A stretch of 7,596 nucleotides of DNA from JALGWA01 sp964604955 (lineage in GTDB: Bacteria > Arandabacterota > Arandabacteria > Arandabacterales > JALGWA01), in assembly GCA_964604955.1 (NCBI GenBank), contig CAZSBE010000124.1:1-7596 (forward strand), in the 5' to 3' direction. Position 1 is the first letter of the stretch. Each line of letters starts with the position of its first letter. The notes beneath the pieces are model-generated. The model saw only the letters and a list, made by a program, of their open reading frames with translations. It searched no databases and was not told the DNA's origin. Positions 1 to 6,300 of this stretch are shown here, piece by piece. The translations under genes were made by a program, and so were the position numbers.

Positions 1-576
1 AACGCCCTGCCCCAGCTTACGTCGCGCGTCATCATGCTCTCGAGCTCGGTTGACGGGGAGGGCACGACGGACATGATCACGGGGCTCGGGATGACTGTCG
101 CCAGCGAAATGGAAAAGAAGACAGTGATCGTCGACTGCAACATGCATCATCCCGAAGTGCATCTGAGGTTCGGCATACCCGACGTGGGTGTGGGGGAGGT
201 GCTGACGGGCAGGGCCTCGGTCCAGCAGGCCCTGGCCAGGACGGTTGTGCCCAATCTATATGCCATGCCGCTCGGCAGGGGGGCAGCGTCACTTGCCGCC
301 TTCGGAAACGAGCGGCTCAAGAAATTGATCGCGGAGTTGAGGAGCAACTTCGAATATGTCCTGATTGACGCCGCGCCCGTGGGCGTTTATCCCGAATGTG
401 TCGTGCTCTGCGACAAGGTCGACGGGGTCATTCTCGTCGTCCGTCACGGGAGGACGAGGCGCGAGATCGTCAAACGAGCAAAGGAGATCATAACTCGTGC
501 GGACGGAAAAGTGCTCGGTGTCATACTCAACAGGAGGAAATTCCCCATTCCGGAGTTCCTCTACAGGAAGATCTAG
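1..576 (+). CDS. CpsD/CapB-type tyrosine-kinase-like P-loop ATPase, C-terminal part (5' truncated), degenerate Walker A
   Basis: The frame is open from base 1 to the TAG at 574-576 (191 residues), so the gene starts upstream. The ATG at 34 lies inside the first beta strand, just before the P-loop, and is not a credible start. The fold matches the cytoplasmic ATPase domain of bacterial tyrosine kinases that regulate polysaccharide chain length: P-loop region SSVDGEGTT (residues 15-23 of the fragment), Walker A' region IVDCNMHHP (43-51), Walker B VLIDAAPV (120-127), and the usual C-terminal VLGVILNR (171-178). Key residues differ from the family: the P-loop Lys is Thr22, the second Asp of the DxD in Walker A' is Asn47, and the following Arg is His. 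The C-terminus has one Tyr (188) and no tyrosine cluster. It may therefore be an inactive, structural partner of a Wzz-like co-polymerase. Its position at the head of a glycan operon supports a role in length or export control. The family call is firm; loss of activity is inferred. Confidence 0.85.
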   Translation, partial: NALPQLTSRVIMLSSSVDGEGTTDMITGLGMTVASEMEKKTVIVDCNMHHPEVHLRFGIPDVGVGEVLTGRASVQQALARTVVPNLYAMPLGRGAASLAAFGNERLKKLIAELRSNFEYVLIDAAPVGVYPECVVLCDKVDGVILVVRHGRTRREIVKRAKEIITRADGKVLGVILNRRKFPIPEFLYRKI

Positions 577-587
577 CATCGGTTCCA

Positions 588-599
588 GGGGGGGAGGGG
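588..599 (+). promoter_or_regulatory. G-rich ribosome binding site of the family 39 glycosyltransferase gene
   Basis: The 29-base gap between genes 1 and 2 holds seven consecutive G (588-594), one A and four more G. The GGGGAGGGG part sits about six bases before the TTG at 606 and can act as a Shine-Dalgarno site. It is the main reason for choosing that start. The homopolymer is unusual for a ribosome binding site and its length might vary between strains. Confidence 0.6.
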
Positions 600-605
600 C
601 TTTTC

Positions 606-2114
606 TTGGCAAAGTCAACGAGGGCATGGAGTGTTGAGGCATCCCTGTCATACATCCTCGTGGCAGGCATCGCCCTGGGCTTCCTCCTTCGCTTCGTGGC
701 CCTCGGCGCGCACAGCCTCTGGGTTGATGAGCTTCTCACAATCAAGAACGCTCATATAGGCGAGCCCGGCGTCTTCTCTTACATAACCCATAACCTCCAG
801 GGTCCGGCGGTTTCCCTGCTGACGCACTTCTGGGCCGGGCTGGGGACGTCCGAGGCCATGCTCCGCCTGCCCTTCGCGGTGGCAGGGGCGCTCACGGTGC
901 CGGCGCTGTATCTTCTGGCGCGCGACCTCACCGGCTCCTGGACCGCGCTCCACACGACTTTTCTCATGGCCCTCTCGCCCATCCACATATGGTATTCACA
1001 GGAAGTGAGGGGCTACGCATTCGTTGTGCTCTTCTCCGTACTCGCCACCTATGCTCTGGTGAGATGGCTCAAGGCGGGCCGCGGCCGGACCCTGGCGCTC
1101 TACGGCGTCTGCGTCTTCGGCGGGCTCGTGTCGAACCTGAGCATGGCTTTCCTGGTGGTGGCGCATTTCATCTACCTTGTCCTGAGGCACAGAAGGGCGC
1201 GGGCCCTGGTGGCTTATGCAGCCGTCATCTGCATAGTCCTCGTGGCCTTCTCGCCCTGGCTCAGGGAGATCATGGTGCGTGTCCAGCCCCAGCGGATTGT
1301 AACCGGGGCCGCCGGGCCCCTGCGGGGCGGGGGCACGCTGTCGGCCGCGGTGATTCCCTACAGCCTGTTCACTTTCGGCGTGGGCTACACGCTGGGGCCG
1401 TCCCCGAGAGACCTGCAGACCGACCGGCGGGAGTCCCTGCTCCGCAACATCCCGTATATCGCTCTGAGCGCCCTCGCGCTGGGCATCCCGTTCTTCGTAG
1501 GTGTCGTGCGGGCGGCGAGGAAGGACCGGGATCTCCTGATGCTGCTCCTGTTGTGCCTGGCTGTGCCTGCGGCGGCGGTGGGTCTGCTTGCGGCCAGGAA
1601 CATCAAGGTGTTTAACCCCAGGTACCTGCTCGTCGCGCTGCCCGCGTTCGTGATGCTCGTCGGTACAGGTGCGGCCAGGTTGACGAGGACGCGCTACGCC
1701 CTGCTCCTCCTCCCGCTTGCAGCGGTCCTCGCGGTGTCGATTCACAACTATTACGCCGACCCGCATTACGCCAAGGACGACCTGAGGGCGGCGGCGGCGG
1801 AAATACGGAGAGGATACAGGGAAGGGGACGTAGTCGTGGCCGTGTTCACGGCGGAGCCCCTGGAGTTCTATCTCGACGGTCTCGCGAAAGTGGAGGTCTT
1901 CAGCCTCGATGACATCTCGACGCCCGAGACCATGACCGGCCGGTGCAGGGAAGTCGCCGGGCTCGGCGACCGGGTCTGGTTGAGCCTGTGCCGCGATTGG
2001 CAGGTCGACCCTGACGGCGTCATACACGGCTGGTTCGAGGGCAATCTGGAGAGACTCAGCAGCCGCTCGTTCGCCGGCGTGAGCCTGGTTCTTTACGGGA
2101 AACGGGGAACCTAA
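606..2114 (+). CDS. Family 39 (PMT/ArnT-like) GT-C membrane glycosyltransferase
   Basis: Predicted 502 residues from the TTG at 606, which follows a strong G-rich ribosome binding site. The frame is open back to 396, but that part overlaps gene 1 and reads as an Arg-rich shadow. A first membrane helix (about 14-34) is followed by SLWVDELLT (38-46), whose Asp41-Glu42 matches the catalytic acidic motif of the first outer loop in GT39/GT-C enzymes. RLPFAVAG (87-94) and SPIHIWYSQEVRGYA (124-138) are typical of the bacterial GT39 group, as is NPRYLLVALPAF (337-348). Roughly eleven or twelve membrane helices are followed by a soluble C-terminal part of about 118 residues. Such enzymes move a sugar from a polyprenyl-phosphate donor to an acceptor on the outer face of the cytoplasmic membrane. 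The acceptor here is unknown; a lipid-linked glycan is likely from the neighbours, but a protein is possible. The stop codon abuts the next start. Confidence 0.85.
   Translation: MAKSTRAWSVEASLSYILVAGIALGFLLRFVALGAHSLWVDELLTIKNAHIGEPGVFSYITHNLQGPAVSLLTHFWAGLGTSEAMLRLPFAVAGALTVPALYLLARDLTGSWTALHTTFLMALSPIHIWYSQEVRGYAFVVLFSVLATYALVRWLKAGRGRTLALYGVCVFGGLVSNLSMAFLVVAHFIYLVLRHRRARALVAYAAVICIVLVAFSPWLREIMVRVQPQRIVTGAAGPLRGGGTLSAAVIPYSLFTFGVGYTLGPSPRDLQTDRRESLLRNIPYIALSALALGIPFFVGVVRAARKDRDLLMLLLLCLAVPAAAVGLLAARNIKVFNPRYLLVALPAFVMLVGTGAARLTRTRYALLLLPLAAVLAVSIHNYYADPHYAKDDLRAAAAEIRRGYREGDVVVAVFTAEPLEFYLDGLAKVEVFSLDDISTPETMTGRCREVAGLGDRVWLSLCRDWQVDPDGVIHGWFEGNLERLSSRSFAGVSLVLYGKRGT
2104..2108 (+). promoter_or_regulatory. 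Ribosome binding site for the Wzy/WaaL-like gene, inside the end of the GT39 gene
   Basis: GGGGA lies six bases before the GTG at 2115 and inside the last codons of the preceding gene. It supports the GTG start over the in-frame ATG at 2160. Translation is probably coupled to termination of gene 2, since TAA (2112-2114) is directly followed by GTG. Confidence 0.55.
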
Positions 2115-3605
2115 GTGCATACTGCGCGCGGAGACACCTGGGACTGGAAGTACCAGCTGATGATGTGGGTGCTGGCACTGCTCACGGCTTTCCTTCTGGT
2201 GCTGTCCATCTACAAGAGCACCGTGGACAACAAGACCATCTTCTACGGGGTGCTGGTCTCGAACATCCTGATAGTCGGCTACCTCGTCCTCCTCAAGGAC
2301 ATCAGCCTCGGGATCCTGATATACCTGTATTCCCTGACCTTCCTGAACTACTACTGGCGATTCGTAATTCCCGGGCGCTGGCCCGACATAGACATCCCCA
2401 GGATGATGTTCATCTTCATCTGGGTCGTAATCCTGCTGGAGGGCCTGATCGGGAGCAGGAGGCTGCTTCCGAGGACCGCGATGGAGAGCGCGATGCTGGC
2501 GCTACTCGTTGCGATACTCGCGGTAATGCTTACAAAGGGGCACATCAAGATCAGGCAGTTCCTCAACGGGTACGCCGTTCCGTTCGCCATGTTCGTCGTC
2601 GCCAAGAACAGCTTCAGGTCGTACAGAGACGTGCAGCGCTTCCTGTTATGGTTCGCGGTTCCCCTGTCGTTCTATTTCCCCATAAACAACTTCTTCGAGC
2701 ACTTCCGCCTCAACAACTTGGTGTTCCCGACTTACATCCTGAACCCGCAAATAGCGGGAGTGGAAATAGAGTGGGGAGAGCGGGCCCTGGGCGCATTTCT
2801 CCAGCCCGTGGCGACCGGCATGGCGATGGTCTCTGTTTACCTTCTCAGCCTGTACAGGCTGTCCGGGATGAGAGGCAGGCTGCCGCAGCTCATGCGGCTC
2901 TTCATTACAGCCGTGACGCCGGTGGCCATTTTCTGGACCCTGACTAGGTCCGTTTACCTGGGGTTCTTCTCGGCGCTGATTGTGCTCATAGTATTCTCGG
3001 CCAGGCAGAGGAAACTGGCCGCGTTCATCGTCCTGGCGGCCGTACTGGGCATCATGGCCAACTGGTCAAACGTGACCACTTCGGAGCGCTCGCAGGGCGG
3101 ACTCGCCACCGAGACGACGGCCAAGGGGAGGCTGGTGCTCGCGGAGGTCTCCCTCAAGATGTTCGCGGACCGCCCGTTTGTCGGGGTGGGGTTCACGAGG
3201 TTCACGGAGTACTCCAAGCCTTATGTGGGGACAGTACGCTCGACCCTGCTCGGATACAGGGAGCACTGGATAGGCAAGAACGTGAACCAGCACAACCAGT
3301 TCTTTACCATTCTCACGGAGATCGGCCTCATCGGGTTCATACCGCTGGTTGTGACCTATATCCTGATGTTCAGGTACCTGGTGAAAGCCCGCCACACACC
3401 GGCAGCCAACTACGACCGTGAACTCGTGGTTACCATTACTGCAGTATGGGTTGGTTACCTGGTGAACGTCCAGTTCATGGAGCCCAGGTTCTTCGAGTTC
3501 ATGAACGCTCTTCCGTATATTCTGGCCGGCATTATTGTCGGCGGGTATCAGCGGGAAACGATGAAACAACCATCCGGATACATGTCGAAAGAAAGGAGTT
3601 CCTGA
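2115..3605 (+). CDS. O-antigen polymerase/ligase family membrane protein (Wzy_C/WaaL-like)
   Basis: Predicted 496 residues with about a dozen or more membrane helices (first about 14-32, last about 463-478) and one large outer loop (about 317-395). Family marks are RALGAFLQPVATG (223-235), the TLTRSVYLG motif (275-283) with Arg278, GVGFTRFTEY (357-366), and NQHNQFFTILTEIGLIGF (391-408) with His393. The Arg and His correspond to conserved residues in the WaaL/Wzy superfamily. These enzymes use undecaprenyl-diphosphate-linked glycans outside the membrane, either joining repeat units (Wzy) or transferring the glycan to an acceptor (WaaL). Sequence alone does not separate the two. Neighbouring PGT and kinase-like genes favour a Wzy-dependent exopolysaccharide or capsule pathway. 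The start is GTG, immediately after the stop of gene 2; the ATG at 2160 is a possible later start. The C-terminal tail is short and polar. The next gene follows after one base. Confidence 0.85.
   Translation: MHTARGDTWDWKYQLMMWVLALLTAFLLVLSIYKSTVDNKTIFYGVLVSNILIVGYLVLLKDISLGILIYLYSLTFLNYYWRFVIPGRWPDIDIPRMMFIFIWVVILLEGLIGSRRLLPRTAMESAMLALLVAILAVMLTKGHIKIRQFLNGYAVPFAMFVVAKNSFRSYRDVQRFLLWFAVPLSFYFPINNFFEHFRLNNLVFPTYILNPQIAGVEIEWGERALGAFLQPVATGMAMVSVYLLSLYRLSGMRGRLPQLMRLFITAVTPVAIFWTLTRSVYLGFFSALIVLIVFSARQRKLAAFIVLAAVLGIMANWSNVTTSERSQGGLATETTAKGRLVLAEVSLKMFADRPFVGVGFTRFTEYSKPYVGTVRSTLLGYREHWIGKNVNQHNQFFTILTEIGLIGFIPLVVTYILMFRYLVKARHTPAANYDRELVVTITAVWVGYLVNVQFMEPRFFEFMNALPYILAGIIVGGYQRETMKQPSGYMSKERSS
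3592..3598 (+). promoter_or_regulatory. Strong ribosome binding site for the aminotransferase gene
   Basis: AAAGGAG lies eight bases before the GTG at 3607, inside the last codons of gene 3. It fixes the GTG as the start, and the encoded N-terminus (VPFVDLKAQH) is exactly that expected for the DegT family. Confidence 0.75.
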
Positions 3606-3606
3606 A

Positions 3607-4716
3607 GTGAAGGTACCATTCGTTGACCTCAAAGCTCAGCACGCGGCAATCAGGAGAGACGTCGAGGCGGCAATGATGAACGTTATCGGCGATACGGCCT
3701 TCATCGGCGGCAAGTACGTCGAGGAGTTCGAGAGGAATTACGCCTCGTTCTGCGGGCTAAAACACGCCGTCGGCGTCAGCTCGGGTACTTCTGCGCTTCA
3801 GCTCGCCCTGCTCGCAATGGGTGTGGGGCCCGGTGATGAGGCGATCACCGCCGCCAATACTTTCATCGCGACGGCGGAGGCCATATCCCACGTGGGCGCC
3901 AAGCCGGTCTTCGTGGACATGGACCCCGTCACGTTCAACATCAGCGTGGCGGACGTTGAGAAGGCCATAACCGACAGGACCCGGGTGCTGGTCCCCGTTC
4001 ACCTCTACGGGCAACCGGCGGATATGGACCCCATTCTGGAGATCGCCCGCAGGCGCAATCTCCTCGTCCTGGAGGACGCGGCGCAGGCGCAGGGCGCCCG
4101 CTACAAGGGCAAGCGATGCGGGTCGTTCGGCCACGCCGCGGCGTTCAGCTTCTATCCGGCCAAGAACCTCGGCGCGTACGGGGACGCTGGCGCGGTAGTC
4201 ACCAATGACGCGGCCTATGTCGACACCATACGCCTATACATGAATCATGGCCGGAGGAGCGCGCACGACCACGCCGTGATCGGCTTCAACGAGCGACTGG
4301 ACGGGCTCCAGGGGGCGATTCTGAACGCCAAACTCTCGACTCTCGACGAGTGGAACAAGATGAGACGTGACGCGGCGGCCCGGTATGACGACCTCCTGGC
4401 CGGCCTCAATGTCGAGACGCCGAAGGCGGCCGACGGAGTCGAGCATATCTATCACCTTTACGTGGTAAAGGTCCGCGGCAGGGACGAGGTCAGGACCGCG
4501 CTGGGTGAGAAGGGCGTCGCGAGCGGAATCCACTACCCCGTGCCCGTTCACCTTCTGGAAGCTTATAAGGGCCTCGGTTACGGCAAGGGCAGTTTCCCCG
4601 TTGCCGAGAAGGCTGCCGACGAGATCATATCGCTTCCCATGTTCCCGCACATAAGCGCGGAGCAGCAGCAGTACGTGGCCGAGTGCCTGGAGGAAATCGT
4701 AGGTAAGAGAGGCTAG
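3607..4716 (+). CDS. DegT/DnrJ/EryC1/StrS PLP-dependent nucleotide-sugar aminotransferase (WbpE/FdtB/QdtB-like)
   Basis: Full length at 369 residues, normal for the family. It starts with the typical VPFVDLKAQH. SSGTSALQLAL (58-68) forms part of the cofactor phosphate site. LEDAAQAQGA (155-164) carries the Asp157 that pairs with the PLP ring nitrogen. SFYPAKNLGAYGDAGA (181-196) contains the Schiff-base Lys186, about where WbpE has its own. GFNERLDGLQGAIL (226-239) and GIHYPVPVHLLEAY (307-320) are also conserved. The enzyme should transfer an amino group, normally from glutamate, to a keto-sugar nucleotide in the cytoplasm. A Gfo/Idh dehydrogenase and a hexapeptide acyltransferase lie downstream. 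This suggests amination at C3, as in the WbpB/WbpE/WbpD route, or a FdtB/QdtB-like dTDP-sugar step. The exact substrate is inferred only. Its TAG is followed at once, in the same phase, by the start of gene 5. Confidence 0.93.
   Translation: MKVPFVDLKAQHAAIRRDVEAAMMNVIGDTAFIGGKYVEEFERNYASFCGLKHAVGVSSGTSALQLALLAMGVGPGDEAITAANTFIATAEAISHVGAKPVFVDMDPVTFNISVADVEKAITDRTRVLVPVHLYGQPADMDPILEIARRRNLLVLEDAAQAQGARYKGKRCGSFGHAAAFSFYPAKNLGAYGDAGAVVTNDAAYVDTIRLYMNHGRRSAHDHAVIGFNERLDGLQGAILNAKLSTLDEWNKMRRDAAARYDDLLAGLNVETPKAADGVEHIYHLYVVKVRGRDEVRTALGEKGVASGIHYPVPVHLLEAYKGLGYGKGSFPVAEKAADEIISLPMFPHISAEQQQYVAECLEEIVGKRG
4705..4712 (+). promoter_or_regulatory. Weak ribosome binding site for the PGT gene
   Basis: AAGAGAGG ends four bases before the ATG at 4717, which is close spacing. 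A second candidate, AAGGG at 4741-4745, precedes an in-frame ATG at 4756 by ten bases. The start of gene 5 is therefore uncertain between these two; reinitiation after the TAG at 4714-4716 would favour 4717. Confidence 0.4.
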
Positions 4717-6234
4717 ATGGCGACCTTACGCGACAGAGAGAAGGGCGGCCGGGACATGAATCTGTGCGCCATGCCGCGCAAGAGCAGGAGCGTGCTGGCC
4801 AGGGGCCCGGTGCTCTGGTTCATTGACCTCGCCTGCCTGTCGGTATCTCTGTACCTGGGATGGTGGCTGAGGCTGGGCTCGGGCTTCTTCGGGGGCGTGA
4901 GTGAGTTCGCGGCGCCCAGGTGGGTCGCGCTCCTGGTGGTGAGCGTGCTGTGGACGGCTATCTTCAACATGGAGGGGCTCTACAGGCGCCCCAAGATCAT
5001 ATCGACGGTGGGACAGATCATGTCGATAGCCAAGAGCGTGACGCTGGGCTATCTCCTGCTTCTTGCCCTGTCGTTCGCCTTCAAACAGCACTACTTCGTC
5101 GAGACCAGGCTGGTGTTCGCCTTCGGCTGGGCCGTGGCCATCGGGCTCCTGTCCGCGGTGCGCGTCGGGCTCGTCCGCACCACGATACGCAGGAGGGCGC
5201 AACATCGCGAAGGAGCAAGACGGGCCGTAGTGGTAGGCGCGCTGCCCTTCGCGAGGACCTATCTGGAAAGCAAGATACCCATAGCCGGCGGCTACGAGGT
5301 GGTGGGCTTCGTCGAGACGCGCGCCGGCGAGATATCATCCTACCTGGGGTCCGACTGCGTCCTGGGCCAGGCGACCAGGCTCGACGAGATAGTGAGCGAT
5401 TACGAGATTGAGGAGATCTTCATTCCCATTGGCCTGCTCGAAGACCGTGGTTCATTCGAGGTCGTAAACCGCTGCTCGAGGACGGGCCTTCCCGTACGCA
5501 TGGTCTCGGACATCTTCCAGATCCTCATGCCCGAAGAGCCCAAGGAGAAGATGGAAGGGGTATCGGGGCCCAGTCTTGGAGAGCCGGCGCTCAAGGGCAT
5601 GGGAGTTGTCGCCAAGAGGTTCGTCGACGTGGGCGTGGCCGGCCTGGTGGTCGCCGTCTTCGCGCCCCTGCTGGCAGTGGTCGCGATGATGGTGAAGCTG
5701 CTGTCGCCGGGGCCGGTGCTCTTCAGGCAGATCAGGGCCGGGAAGGACGGTAACCCGTTCACGTTCTACAAGTTCCGCACCATGCGCCATGACTCGGACG
5801 ACACGATCCACCGGGAATACGCCACCAATTTCATAGGCGGCAAGGAGCTCCGGCTCCGCGATGAGAACAAGGACGAGAAGATATACAAGATGCCCAACGA
5901 CCCGCGGATTACTTCGATAGGGCGGATTCTGAGAAAGACAAGCCTTGACGAACTCCCCCAGCTATTTAATGTAATCAAGGGAGACATGAGCCTCGTAGGC
6001 CCGAGACCTCCCATCGCTTACGAACTTACGATTTACAAAGAGTGGCACAAGAGGCGATTGCGCGCGAAGCCAGGAATTACGGGACTCTGGCAGGTAAGCG
6101 GAAGATCGAGCGTACCGTTCCACGACATGGTACTGCTCGACCTCTACTACATCAACCGGTGGAGCCTGTTACTTGACCTGGAAATAATGCTTAAGACGAT
6201 TCCTGTTGTGCTGTACGGGAAAGGAGCATACTAA
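4717..6234 (+). CDS. Polyprenyl-phosphate glycosyl-1-phosphate transferase (large monotopic PGT, WcaJ/WbaP type)
   Basis: Predicted 505 residues (492 if the in-frame ATG at 4756 is used). Four N-terminal membrane helices (about 31-50, 68-84, 105-122, 131-152) are followed by a Rossmann-like CoA_binding_3 domain (about 168-270) and a C-terminal bacterial sugar transferase domain (298-505). The latter begins with KRFVDVGVAG and a membrane-embedded helix ending at SPGP (330-333), then FYKFRTM (350-356). Next is SLDELPQLFNVIKGDMSLVG (409-428), holding the Asp411-Glu412 catalytic pair, and KPGITGLWQVSGRS (451-464). The enzyme transfers a hexose-1-phosphate from a nucleotide sugar to undecaprenyl phosphate, the first committed step of the repeat unit. 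The sugar is not predictable; Glc, Gal or a modified amino sugar are possible. Oddities: the Rossmann nucleotide motif is degenerate (VVVGALPFAR, 171-180), and base composition changes sharply near 5880. It sits between the aminotransferase and dehydrogenase genes. Confidence 0.93.
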   Translation: MATLRDREKGGRDMNLCAMPRKSRSVLARGPVLWFIDLACLSVSLYLGWWLRLGSGFFGGVSEFAAPRWVALLVVSVLWTAIFNMEGLYRRPKIISTVGQIMSIAKSVTLGYLLLLALSFAFKQHYFVETRLVFAFGWAVAIGLLSAVRVGLVRTTIRRRAQHREGARRAVVVGALPFARTYLESKIPIAGGYEVVGFVETRAGEISSYLGSDCVLGQATRLDEIVSDYEIEEIFIPIGLLEDRGSFEVVNRCSRTGLPVRMVSDIFQILMPEEPKEKMEGVSGPSLGEPALKGMGVVAKRFVDVGVAGLVVAVFAPLLAVVAMMVKLLSPGPVLFRQIRAGKDGNPFTFYKFRTMRHDSDDTIHREYATNFIGGKELRLRDENKDEKIYKMPNDPRITSIGRILRKTSLDELPQLFNVIKGDMSLVGPRPPIAYELTIYKEWHKRRLRAKPGITGLWQVSGRSSVPFHDMVLLDLYYINRWSLLLDLEIMLKTIPVVLYGKGAY

Positions 6235-6300
6235 ATGCCCAAGGGTAAAGCATCAAAGGGTGGACAAGCCGAATTCACCGTGGGAGTGATAGGTTGCGGC
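5881..6300 (+). other. Low-GC block across the 3' end of the PGT gene and the start of the dehydrogenase gene
   Basis: By hand count this stretch has 215 G+C in 420 bases (about 51%). Bases 5641-5760 of the same gene have 82 in 120 (about 68%), and 5281-5340 have 40 in 60. Codon choice changes with it: GGA for Gly (five times) and AGA for Arg (three times) appear, where GGC/GGG and AGG/CGC dominate before. The protein reading frame and motifs remain intact. This may mark a recombination segment or simply local constraint. Confidence 0.5.
6221..6226 (+). promoter_or_regulatory. Strong ribosome binding site for the Gfo/Idh dehydrogenase gene
   Basis: AAGGAG lies eight bases before the ATG at 6235 and within the last codons of the PGT gene. 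It supports this start, which directly follows the TAA at 6232-6234. Confidence 0.75.

Noticed and set aside
34..576. ATG at 34 as the start of a complete small gene
   Set aside because: It would begin inside the beta strand just before the P-loop, and the same frame is open to the window edge with fitting sequence. The gene is truncated, not short.
396..605. Upstream extension of the GT39 reading frame to an ATG at 396
   Set aside because: It overlaps the conserved end of gene 1, has an Arg-rich low-complexity translation and lacks a good ribosome binding site. The TTG at 606 has a strong one and starts just before the first membrane helix.
577..605. Possible terminator or promoter in the only gap between genes
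   Set aside because: The 29 bases hold a G-rich ribosome binding site but no inverted repeat with a T-run and no room for a convincing -35/-10 pair.
989..1615. Plus-strand open frame of 208 codons inside the GT39 gene
   Set aside because: Shifted-frame shadow with Arg, Gly and Pro-rich translation and no domain; entirely inside a well-supported gene.
1786..1800. GCG trinucleotide repeat
   Set aside because: It encodes a short alanine run (residues 395-398) in the GT39 C-terminal part. Too short and ordinary for GC-rich coding DNA to call a functional repeat.
996..2120. Long minus-strand open frame (374 codons) opposite the GT39 gene
   Set aside because: Its translation is rich in His, Arg, Gln and Glu without any recognisable domain, as expected for the antisense of a GC-rich membrane-protein gene. 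The plus-strand frame has clear family motifs.
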